This document shows positions 57,163-64,000 of a stretch of 64,000 nucleotides of DNA, one piece after another (position 1 is the first letter of the stretch; every line of letters begins with the position of its first letter). Made by a program: the position numbers and the translations under genes. The notes below the pieces were generated by a model. That model was not told where the DNA came from, did no database searches, and saw nothing but the letters and a program-made list of their open reading frames with translations. The DNA comes from Streptomyces sp. NBC_01428 (GTDB lineage Bacteria > Actinomycetota > Actinomycetes > Streptomycetales > Streptomycetaceae), in contig NZ_CP109499.1 of the NCBI RefSeq assembly GCF_036231965.1, positions 1,302,001-1,366,000 on the forward strand. The letters are read 5' to 3'.

Positions 57163-59436
57163 TCAGGGCGTGATCCGCCACTGCTGGATGTAGCCCACGT
57201 CGATGGAGGCGAGGTCGCGGACGCGCAGCTTCCAGGTGCCGTCGACCGGCTGGGCCGAGGCGTCCACCGTGAACGTCTGGTCCACGTTGTCGGCCGAGCC
57301 ACCGCTGCGGTTCAGCAGCGAGTACACGGTGCCGTCGGGGCCGACCAGGTCGACCGTCAGGTCACCCCGGTAGGTGTGCACGATGTTGACGTAGACCTCG
57401 GTGGTGGCCGAGGCGTTGCCGGGGCGGCCGGTGATGGTGACCGGCGACTCGACCGCCGCGCCCAGGTCGGGGATGTCCACGCGGGTGCTGTTGGCGTAGA
57501 CGTAGGCGACGCGCCACGTGAAGCTCACCGAGACGGTGGCGCCGGTGCTGTCGGTCACGGTGACGGTGGTGTCGCTGGTCCCGGTGGTGGTGGGGACCCC
57601 GGAGACCAGGCCGGCGGCGCTGATGGTCAGGCCGTCCGGCAGGCCGGTGGCGGTGTAGTTCAGGCTCGCGTCGGCGTTGGTGGTGTAGGCGTCGACCTGG
57701 AGCGAGACGTCCTGGCCGACCCCGGAGGTCTGGTCGGCTATCGGGGCGATGTTGACGCCCAGGGCGACGCGGTCACCGACGTCGATGCCGGCCCAGGCGT
57801 CGGCGACGGCGAGGTAGGTGGCGCTGTAGGCGCCGAAGAGGTCGCCCGCGGCCCGGAGGGTGGCGACCCTGGCACCCGCGTAGTCGGTCGTCGACGTCAT
57901 GTACGTGGTCAGCGCGCGGTACCAGATGCGGGAGGCGTTCTCGATACCGACGCCGGTGACCGGCAGTCCGTCGGCGGTCGGGCTGTCGTACGCGACGCCG
58001 TTGACGGTCTTGGCACCGCTGCCCTCGGAGAGCAGGTAGAAGAAGTGGTTCGCGGGGCCCGAGGAGTAGTGGACGTCGAGGCCGCCGAGCGAGGGGTCCC
58101 AGTAGTCGCGGGAGGATCCGTCCCTGGAGGGCTTGTCCATGTACCGCAACGGCGTGCCGTTGCCGCGGATGTCGATCTTCTCGCCGACGAGGTAGTCGGG
58201 CACGTCCGCCGCGAGGTCGGAGTGGAACTCCACGGCCGCGGCGAAGATGTCCGACGTCGCCTCGTTGAGGCCGCCGGACTCTCCCGAGTAGGTCAGGTTG
58301 GCGGTGGCGCTGGTGACGCCGTGGCTCATCTCGTGGGCCGCCACGTCGAGCGCCGTCAGGGGGTGGGTGTTGCTCGCGCCGTCGCCGTACGTCATGCAGA
58401 AGCAGCTGTCGGACCAGAACGCGTTGACGTAGTTGTTGCCGTAGTGGGCCCGGCTGTAGGCGGCGACGCCGTCGTTGCGGATGCCGTTGCGGCCGAAGAC
58501 GTCCTTGTAGTAGTCCCAGGTCGCGGCGGCGCCGTACGCGACGTCGACGCCGGCGGTCTGCCGGTCGCTCTGGGTTCCGTCGCCCCAGACATCGTTGTCG
58601 TCGGTGTAGAGCGTCCCGGTGCCGGTCGTCCCCTGGTTGAGGTCGTAGGTGCGGTGGCCCGCCCGGTCCGCGTCGACGAGTTGGTACGAGGAGCCGGAGG
58701 GCGTGGTGGAGAGGGGGACCGTGCCGCTGAACTGGCCGGTGCCCGTGCCCGTGTGGACGTCCTCGTACCGGGAGGCGACCTTGCCGGTGGCGGCGTCGGT
58801 GACGACGTGCAGCGCGCTCGGCGTCCCGTCGTGCTGGACCCCTTCGACGACGGACTCCCAGGCCAGCACGGGCCGGCCCTCGGCGGCCCACACGACGAGC
58901 CGCGGCGCCGCGTCCACGGCGGGACGTCCGACGGCCGCCTTCCTGCTCACGGCGAGGGCCTTCGCCCTGGCGTCGGCGGCGGACCTGCGGGGTGTGGTGC
59001 TCGGCACCGTGATGGTGGAGCGGGTGGCCTCGGACACGGTGGTCCGGCCGTCCTTCAGGTGGACGACCAGGTCGCCGCCGAGCACCGGGAGTCCGGCGAA
59101 CGTCCGCTCGTACCGCGTGTGGGTCGTGCCGTCGGCGTCCTGGACCACGTCCTTGACGACGAGCTTCTCCCGGGTGCCGAGTCCGAGCCGGCGCGCGGTG
59201 GCGCCCGCCTCGGCCGTGGCGTTCTTGACGAGGGTCGTGCGCCTGGCGGGCGACAGCGGGACCTGGGCGACCGCCGCCCGGGGTTCGGCGGTGATCCGCG
59301 TGGTGGCGGGGCCGGGGTCCGCCGGGGCGGCGGACGCGGAGCCCTGGAGGGCGAGGGCGAGCAACGAGCCGGCGGTGGTGAGGGCGAGGGCGCCGGCACG
59401 TCTGCGTCGACGCGCGGAACCATGGTTCCCGTTCAA
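57163..59436 (-). CDS. Secreted M4 (thermolysin-type) metalloprotease with P-domain
   Basis: 757 residues from a TTG at 59436 with a perfect AGGAG 6 bases upstream; no ATG fits. Signal peptide (ALALTTAGSLLALALQ), then an FTP/PepSY propeptide (residues about 50-200: YERTFAGLPVLGGDLVVHL). Catalytic zinc motif VAAHEMSHGVT with GGLNEATSDIF supplying the third ligand, and DVHYSSGPANHFFYLLSEG of the M4 C-lobe. Then a putative Ig-like segment (ATGLPDGLTISAAGLVSGVP) and a proprotein-convertase P-domain (DLTVDLVGPDGTVYSL, GTWKLRVRDLASIDVGYIQQ). An extracellular peptidase. The 59437-59927 gap has no gene I trust. Confidence 0.93.
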   Translation of the reverse strand: MNGNHGSARRRRRAGALALTTAGSLLALALQGSASAAPADPGPATTRITAEPRAAVAQVPLSPARRTTLVKNATAEAGATARRLGLGTREKLVVKDVVQDADGTTHTRYERTFAGLPVLGGDLVVHLKDGRTTVSEATRSTITVPSTTPRRSAADARAKALAVSRKAAVGRPAVDAAPRLVVWAAEGRPVLAWESVVEGVQHDGTPSALHVVTDAATGKVASRYEDVHTGTGTGQFSGTVPLSTTPSGSSYQLVDADRAGHRTYDLNQGTTGTGTLYTDDNDVWGDGTQSDRQTAGVDVAYGAAATWDYYKDVFGRNGIRNDGVAAYSRAHYGNNYVNAFWSDSCFCMTYGDGASNTHPLTALDVAAHEMSHGVTSATANLTYSGESGGLNEATSDIFAAAVEFHSDLAADVPDYLVGEKIDIRGNGTPLRYMDKPSRDGSSRDYWDPSLGGLDVHYSSGPANHFFYLLSEGSGAKTVNGVAYDSPTADGLPVTGVGIENASRIWYRALTTYMTSTTDYAGARVATLRAAGDLFGAYSATYLAVADAWAGIDVGDRVALGVNIAPIADQTSGVGQDVSLQVDAYTTNADASLNYTATGLPDGLTISAAGLVSGVPTTTGTSDTTVTVTDSTGATVSVSFTWRVAYVYANSTRVDIPDLGAAVESPVTITGRPGNASATTEVYVNIVHTYRGDLTVDLVGPDGTVYSLLNRSGGSADNVDQTFTVDASAQPVDGTWKLRVRDLASIDVGYIQQWRITP

Positions 59437-59927
59437 GGTCGTCTCCTTCTGCGGGGGTGGCCCGGGGGGCGCCCGGGCTGCCGGGCCGGCGGGTGAGGCC
59501 GGTCCGGGGGCGAGGGCGGGAAGGAGCGCCGCACGACGGACCGCACGAGGACACACGCGGTTTCGGCGGCGCGTGGAGCGTGAGGGTGCGCGAGGCACGG
59601 GTGGGGGATGGCGGTGGGGGCGAGAGACGTGAGGGTGTGAACGAAGCGTGAACGTTCGCCAGCAGAGTGACATCAGCCCGACTGCCTTGTCATGGAGATG
59701 ACAAGACAACGGCTGGAATTGACCACGGCTCACCGGGCGTTCGTCACCCGCGCACGACCCTTTCGGAGGCTGTGCGTCCGCTGTGAGCGGGGCCGTCGTC
59801 GCGAGGGACCGGGCGACGGGTTCCGGCCGCGGGTGACGGCGCCGGACCGGCGCCTGGCGCGGAAGTGCGCCGGACCCCGCACCGGCCGGTCCGAGCGATG
59901 GTCACGCGGCGCCCTGCGGTCTTCCTC

Positions 59928-61451
59928 TCAGGGCTGACTCGCGTGCGTGTGGCCGTGGGACCACTCGGGCGGGCAGGGCGGCTGGTCCTGATCGGGTTTG
60001 CGGTCGCGCAGCCAGTCGTACACGGCGAGCGCGAACGCGCAGAGGATGGCCAGCGTCCCCGATCCCACGGCGATGGCGACGGCGGAGCGGTAGTCGTGGT
60101 GCTCCGTGCCGAGCACCATGTAGAAGAGGCCCGGCAGGGCGGCCGTCCCGACGGCGCCGCCCAGGCGCTGCGCCGTCTGCAGGGCGCCGCCGGCCGCTCC
60201 CGCCATCCGTACGGGCACGTCCCGCAGGGTCATCGTGACGTTGGGCGAGATCACGCAGCCGCTGCCCAGGCCGCCGACGAACAGGGCGGGCGCCGCCCAC
60301 CAGACGGCACTGTCCGCGGAGCCGAAGCGCAGGATCAGTACGGCACCGCCGAGTCCGAGGGCGACGCCGGCGAGGCCGCAGACCGTCAGCAGCCGCCCGA
60401 ACCGCTCCACCAGCCGTCCGGCGATCACGGCCGCCGCGGCCGAACCCACGGCGAACGGCGTCACGGCGAGCCCCGAGCGCAGCGGGGAGAAGTGCTCGCC
60501 GTTCTGGAAGTACAGGGCGAACACCAGCCACACCCCGCTGAACCCCACGAAGTACAGTGCCGCGATGGAGGCTCCGGCCGCATAGCCCCGCGTGCCGGTC
60601 ACCAGGCGGGGGTCCAGCAGCGGCTGCCCGTCGCGCGCCGCGAGGCGCCGCTCCCAGCGGGCGAACGCCACCAGCAGGATCAGCCCGACGAGGAAGAGCC
60701 ACCATCGTTTCCGTACGCCACCCGACTCCGCCATCACCAGCGGCAGCATCATCGCGAGCACCCCGCCGCCGAGCAGCAGCACGCCCGGAAGGTCGAGCCG
60801 TTCCCGGCGCCTCCGGGCGACCTTGGGCAGCATGCGCACCCCCAGCAGGAAGGCCACGGCGCCGACGGGCACGTTCACGTAGAAGATCCAGCGCCAGCCG
60901 TCGGGGCCGTCCGCGAGTTTCAGGATGAGCCCGCCGACGACGGGGCCGACCGCGCTGGAGATGCCGACCGTGGCGCCGAAGAGGCCGAAGGCCCGTCCGC
61001 GCTCGGCTCCGCGGAACATCTGCTGGATGAGAGCGGAGTTCTGCGGCGCGAGGCAGCCGGCCGCCACACCCTGAGCGAGCCGGGCCACGATGAGCCAGGT
61101 GATGTTCGGTGCGGCGCCCGCCCAGGCACTGCACAGGACGAACGCGGCGAGGGCCCACAGGAAGATCCGCCGCCGGCCGATCGCGTCACCGAGCCGTCCG
61201 GCGGTGACGAGGACCAGGGCGAAGGTGAGGGCGTAACCGGAGACCACCCATTGGATGGACGGGGCCGAGGCGTGCAGGTCCCGTTGCATGGAGGGCAGGG
61301 CGACGGCGACGATCGTGACGTCGAGAAGGCTCATGAACCCGGCGGCCAGCGTCACCCACAGGGCGTGCCAGCGCCGCGGATCGGCTCCCTCGGCCGCCCC
61401 CTTCGAACTGTCTCCGCGTCCTCCGTCTGCCTGCGTGTGCCGCGCTCCCAC
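59928..61451 (-). CDS. MFS multidrug exporter (DHA2, 14-TM type)
   Basis: 507 residues. SLLDVTIVAVALPSMQRDLH in helix 1 and VSGYALTFALVLVTAGRLGD with the motif-A loop GRLGDAIGRRR; ARLAQGVAAGCLAPQNSALI in helix 5. Fits the EmrB/QacA group of drug-proton antiporters. No adjacent regulator. Confidence 0.9.
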   Translation of the reverse strand: MGARHTQADGGRGDSSKGAAEGADPRRWHALWVTLAAGFMSLLDVTIVAVALPSMQRDLHASAPSIQWVVSGYALTFALVLVTAGRLGDAIGRRRIFLWALAAFVLCSAWAGAAPNITWLIVARLAQGVAAGCLAPQNSALIQQMFRGAERGRAFGLFGATVGISSAVGPVVGGLILKLADGPDGWRWIFYVNVPVGAVAFLLGVRMLPKVARRRRERLDLPGVLLLGGGVLAMMLPLVMAESGGVRKRWWLFLVGLILLVAFARWERRLAARDGQPLLDPRLVTGTRGYAAGASIAALYFVGFSGVWLVFALYFQNGEHFSPLRSGLAVTPFAVGSAAAAVIAGRLVERFGRLLTVCGLAGVALGLGGAVLILRFGSADSAVWWAAPALFVGGLGSGCVISPNVTMTLRDVPVRMAGAAGGALQTAQRLGGAVGTAALPGLFYMVLGTEHHDYRSAVAIAVGSGTLAILCAFALAVYDWLRDRKPDQDQPPCPPEWSHGHTHASQP

Positions 61452-61590
61452 GCCGGGGGCTCCTCTCCGCCGCTCACCACCATCTTCGGTACGCGCGGCC
61501 GTCCGGCAACACGAACGGCGCGGACGGCCGGTCCCGACCCCACCACGCCGGCACGGCGGACCGGATCACTGCCTTCGCCGGACACACGCC

Positions 61591-61622
61591 GGTGGGGCCC
61601 GTTCCGAGGAACGGGCCCCACC
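61591..61622. terminator. Hairpin terminator downstream of csbD-like gene
   Basis: GGTGGGGCCCGTTCC and its exact complement meet with a 2-base centre (15 bp each side), 83 bases beyond the CsbD stop on the minus strand. The 61452-61704 gap otherwise contains nothing clear. Confidence 0.7.
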
Positions 61623-61704
61623 GCGTTCGGCCCGACGGCCGCGTCGGTTCCGGCCGATCACCGGGCGACCGTCGCGCGGCCCGGCGCCGGAAGCCGTCCC
61701 GGCG

Positions 61705-61878
61705 TCAGTGCTTGAAGGCGTCCTTCGTCTTCTCCTTGGCCTGGCGTGCGTCGCCCTTCGCCTTCTCGGCGCGGCCCTCGGCGGTCATCCGCTCGTTGCC
61801 CACGGCGCGCCCGGCGGCCTCCTTGGTCTTGCCCTTGGCCTGTTCCATCTTGGCCTTGGCCTTCTGGTCACCAGCCAC
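61705..61878 (-). CDS. CsbD-family stress protein
   Basis: 57 residues from a GTG at 61878. Lys/Ala/Glu-rich, MEQAKGKTKEAAGRAVGNER then AEGRAEKAKGDARQAKEK: the KGxxKExxGxxxGN pattern of CsbD. In Bacillus csbD is under the general stress sigma factor. A second, diverged copy lies at 63142-63321. Confidence 0.85.
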   Translation of the reverse strand: MAGDQKAKAKMEQAKGKTKEAAGRAVGNERMTAEGRAEKAKGDARQAKEKTKDAFKH

Positions 61879-62094
61879 AACTGCTCACTTCCCCATCAGG
61901 ATCGACATCAGCTGCTGGGACGTCGGGTGACCGCCCGGGCCTGGATCAAACGTGAAACCCTCGGATCACCCTTGGCCGTTCGGTCACTCTGCGTGTCGTC
62001 GTGCCGTTCCGGGGTGCCGGAACGGGTGGGCTGGGCGAGCCTGGGTACGCGGGGCGATGACACACATCGAACCATCCGGGAGGTCGCTGACGAC

Positions 62095-62652
62095 ATGGGC
62101 AGCCAGAGCGAGGACGACACCATGGGTGACGAGGTCTACCAGCCGGAGGGCCTCGACGACCGCGAGGACGAGGGCATCCTGGACGCGGAGGACACGCTGG
62201 AGGACCGGGGTGCCGACCCCTACGACGAGGGGTGGTCTCCGCCCGAGCGCCCGCTCGGGGTGGAGCACCAGGGCACCACGGAGCGTGAACAGCGTGAAGG
62301 GGAGACGCTCGACGAGCGGCTCGCCGAGGAGCGTCTGGACCCCGCGCTGGAGGAGCCCGACGACGACGGCGTGGGCGATCTGGAGGGCGGGGACGGCGAA
62401 CCGCTGGACGACGAGGTGGGCACGGACCGCGCCGGCCGCCTCGTGTCGTACGACGGTGACGCCCTGGCGGACGCCGAGGACGACATGCTCGCCGAGGACG
62501 TCGGGATCGACGGCGCCGCGGCCTCCGCGGAGGAGGCGGCCGTCCATCTGGTCCCGGACGACGTTCCCGAGGACGCGGCGGACGAGGACCTCCGTCAGGC
62601 TCAGCGGGACGAGATCCGCCGACTGCGTTCCGAGACCGACGCCGCTCCCTGA
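62095..62652 (+). CDS. DUF5709 acidic protein
   Basis: 185 residues from the ATG at 62095 with GGGAGG upstream; the frame is open far upstream but codon use there is unlike a gene. Extremely acidic: MGDEVYQPEGLDDREDEGIL, EDRGADPYDEGWSPPERPLG and EREGETLDERLAEE-type blocks match the actinobacterial DUF5709 family. Soluble, function unknown. Confidence 0.83.
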   Translation: MGSQSEDDTMGDEVYQPEGLDDREDEGILDAEDTLEDRGADPYDEGWSPPERPLGVEHQGTTEREQREGETLDERLAEERLDPALEEPDDDGVGDLEGGDGEPLDDEVGTDRAGRLVSYDGDALADAEDDMLAEDVGIDGAAASAEEAAVHLVPDDVPEDAADEDLRQAQRDEIRRLRSETDAAP

Positions 62653-62688
62653 TCCGTCCCGCCGGCTCGTCTCGGCCCGCGCACGACA

Positions 62689-62725
62689 CGAGGGCGCGAA
62701 CCCCTGTGCGGGGTCCGCGCCCTCG
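62689..62725. terminator. Hairpin terminator after the DUF5709 gene
   Basis: A 16-bp stem (62689-62704 with 62710-62725, one mismatch), loop TGTGC, 36 bases after the DUF5709 stop. Confidence 0.75.
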
Positions 62726-62753
62726 TCGTACGAAGCCCGGGTGCCGGCGGCGG

Positions 62754-62942
62754 TCAGTCCTCGCCGCGGACTATGTTCCCCTCGGGGCCGGACCGCTCCT
62801 GGCGGGCCGTCCGCTCGGTGGTCGCGGCAACGCAGGTCCGCGGACCACTCCCCCGACGGCGCGTCTCGGCCCACTCCGTCTCGGTCCGAATGATGGTCCT
62901 GCTCCTGCTCGTGCTCCTGCTGTCCGCGGTCACGACGCTCAT
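62754..62942 (-). CDS. Possible small hydrophilic protein
   Basis: 62 residues, Arg/Thr/Ser/Glu-rich, with AAGGAAG just in front of the ATG and G/C-rich third positions. It ends just past the hairpin that also serves DUF5709. No family. The opposite strand carries a hydrophobic stretch of about 20 residues, so the reading could be the other way round. Confidence 0.35.
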   Translation of the reverse strand: MSVVTADSRSTSRSRTIIRTETEWAETRRRGSGPRTCVAATTERTARQERSGPEGNIVRGED

Positions 62943-63141
62943 CTTCCTTCTGTGTTGGGCCCGTTCGGGACCGGACTTCCCTGCGGCTCTGGGCTTTCCC
63001 TACCGGGTCCCCGCTGGCGGCGCGGAGAAACCCGGCCGTTGCCCGCGAGAACCGGACAGCGGCCGGTTTGCGCGGCCGTCCGCGGGCCAGACGGTGGGTA
63101 ACGCCGCAGCGCGGCACGGAGCCCCAGAGAGGACGACGACG

Positions 63142-63321
63142 ATGAGGTTCAAGGGCAACGCGAAGGTGAGACAGCTCAAGGGCAAGGTGACCGAGTCCGT
63201 CGGGAAGGCCATGGGCGACCCGTCCGTGCAACGCGCCGGGCGCCGTGAGCAACTGCGCGGCAAGGCGCAGGAGATGACGCAGACGGCGTCGGACCGCGTG
63301 CGCAAGTGGACCAAGCGCTGA
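63142..63321 (+). CDS. CsbD-family stress protein
   Basis: 59 residues from the ATG at 63142 with GAGAGGACG upstream. KVRQLKGKVTESVGKAMGDP then REQLRGKAQEMTQTASDRVR; the KGKVxExxGKxxGD pattern of CsbD. It is followed after 2 bases by a small membrane protein gene, so the two are probably co-transcribed. Confidence 0.8.
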   Translation: MRFKGNAKVRQLKGKVTESVGKAMGDPSVQRAGRREQLRGKAQEMTQTASDRVRKWTKR

Positions 63322-63323
63322 CC

Positions 63324-63692
63324 ATGGTTCTCCAGCATCCCGCCGACCGCGGCGGCGACGACCGCGGCAGGTTCGAGCGGCTCGCCGAGTCCGCGTCGCG
63401 CTTCACCAGCTCGCCGGTCTTCTTCGCGATCTGCGTCGTGCTGGTGTCGCTCACGATCGCCGTGCACTTCGCCGGGCTCTCCCTGGAGTGGCTGCTGCTC
63501 GCCGGTGACGCGATGACGACGGTGACGCTGCTGCTCCTCGCCCTTCTGAAGAACTCCGAGCTGCGGGGTGAGCGGGCCCTCCAGCGCAAACTGGACGCCA
63601 TCGCCGCGGCACTGCTGGAGGCGCAGGAGGGCGCACCCGGCACGGCCCACAAGAACCTCAGGAGCGTGATCCGCATGGAGGACGAGACCTGA
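63324..63692 (+). CDS. Small membrane protein, low-affinity iron permease-like
   Basis: 122 residues from the ATG at 63324. An N-terminal amphipathic segment (FERLAESASRFTSSPVFFAI) and two membrane helices (FFAICVVLVSLTIAVHF, WLLLAGDAMTTVTLLLLAL) followed by KNSELRGERALQRKLDAIAA match the low-affinity iron permease group of bacterial proteins. Transport has not been shown for most of these. Starts 2 bases after the CsbD stop. Confidence 0.75.
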   Translation: MVLQHPADRGGDDRGRFERLAESASRFTSSPVFFAICVVLVSLTIAVHFAGLSLEWLLLAGDAMTTVTLLLLALLKNSELRGERALQRKLDAIAAALLEAQEGAPGTAHKNLRSVIRMEDET

Positions 63693-63702
63693 GACACCGA
63701 AG

Positions 63703-63755
63703 ACGTCGTACGAGGGGCCCCGCACAGACGCTGTGCGGGGCCCCTCGTACGACGT
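63703..63755. terminator. Bidirectional hairpin terminator (25-bp stem)
   Basis: A perfect 25-bp stem: 63703-63727 with 63731-63755, loop ACG. Lies between convergent genes, just after the membrane protein stop and just before the ABC permease stop. Confidence 0.9.
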
Positions 63756-63764
63756 GCTCCTGTC

Positions 63765-64000
63765 TCAGCCCTTGTTGGCGCCGAGGGTCAGGCCGCTGAC
63801 GAACTGGCGCTGGAGCGCGAAGTACACGATCAGCGTCGGGATCGCGGTGAGCAGGGCGCCCGCCGCCACCAGGTTGGGGTCGGTGAAGTACTGCCCGGAG
63901 AGGTTGTTCAGGGCCGAGGTGATCGGCATGTTCTCCCCGGTCGAGATGAGGACGATGGCCCAGAAGAAGTCGTTGTAGATCCAGATGGACAGCAGCGTGG
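63765..64000 (-). CDS. Carbohydrate ABC transporter permease, C-terminal part
   Basis: The last 78 codons of a minus-strand gene that begins beyond the right edge. IYNDFFWAIVLISTGENMPI and AAGALLTAIPTLIVYFALQR, ending QFVSGLTLGANKG, are the C-terminus typical of MalG-type sugar ABC permeases. The upstream part should hold the EAA loop. Confidence 0.88.
   Translation of the reverse strand, partial: TLLSIWIYNDFFWAIVLISTGENMPITSALNNLSGQYFTDPNLVAAGALLTAIPTLIVYFALQRQFVSGLTLGANKG

Noticed and set aside
61255..62094. N-terminal extension of the DUF5709 gene
   Set aside because: It is an antisense shadow of the MFS and CsbD genes. The family start matches 62095.
62773..63321. A 182-residue frame fusing a hydrophobic leader to the second CsbD protein
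   Set aside because: The leader between 62773 and 63141 has no conserved sequence, and an internal ATG with a good ribosome site yields a normal-length CsbD.

Overview
The window looks like a Streptomyces (or close actinomycete) chromosome segment. Base composition is very GC-rich with G/C in most third codon positions, GTG and TTG starts are common, and many genes belong to typical streptomycete families: NsrR/flavohaemoglobin, SpoIIE-type phosphatase, RsbW-like ATPase, DUF4232 lipoprotein, CsbD proteins, M4 protease, discoidin proteins and MASE1. No rRNA, tRNA, CRISPR array or insertion sequence was found.

Layout. 1-7.6 kb: a Fic/Doc-like toxin-antitoxin pair cut by the left edge, a RibD-C/DHFR-like reductase, an AraC regulator, a DUF4232 lipoprotein, small secreted and membrane proteins, the NO-detoxifying flavohaemoglobin with its NsrR repressor (both share a 14-bp upstream motif), and a family 2 glycosyltransferase. 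7.8-10.7 kb: a cupin-like protein, a LuxR-type regulator, a divergent small secreted peptide and an 85-residue stand-alone LuxR HTH protein. These may be regulators at the edge of the gene cluster that follows.

10.8-34.3 kb is the most notable region: about 17 tightly packed minus-strand genes, mostly joined by ATGA/GTGA overlaps, forming what appears to be one biosynthetic operon. Read from its promoter end it encodes two tryptophan-2,3-dioxygenase-superfamily haem proteins, a free carrier protein, a C-A-T-KS hybrid NRPS/PKS, a degenerate acyltransferase/condensation remnant, a methyltransferase, an MFS exporter, a GNAT, an ATP-grasp ligase, a cupin, a HisC-like aminotransferase, a second GNAT, lysine 2,3-aminomutase (KamA), a fusion of 3,5-diaminohexanoate dehydrogenase (KDD) with the lysine 5,6-aminomutase alpha subunit (KamD), KamE, a free adenylation enzyme with a threonine-type code, and a luciferase-like monooxygenase. 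The first steps of clostridial lysine fermentation (lysine to beta-lysine to 3,5-diaminohexanoate to 5-amino-3-oxohexanoate) seem to have been recruited to make a building block. The later catabolic genes (Kce, Kal, CoA transferase) are absent. The product cannot be named from sequence.

34.7-52.3 kb holds ordinary accessory and housekeeping genes: a PCD-VOC fusion, an antibiotic-biosynthesis-monooxygenase (ABM) fold protein, GNATs, DUF2267, a SnoaL-like protein, a quinone-oxidoreductase-like enzyme, a secreted alpha/beta hydrolase, DUF5990, phosphoglucomutase, MASE1, a SpoIIE phosphatase, a DUF2993/TetR pair, OsmC, an RsbW-like ATPase, a Ppx/GppA protein, and a membrane protein with an exact 33-residue repeat. 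52.4-64 kb: a secreted two-discoidin/beta-helix protein, a TPR protein with a cysteine-rich tail, a secreted M4 metalloprotease, a DHA2 MFS exporter, two CsbD proteins, a DUF5709 protein, a small membrane protein, and the 3' end of a sugar ABC transporter permease at the right edge. Several long perfect hairpins mark operon ends.
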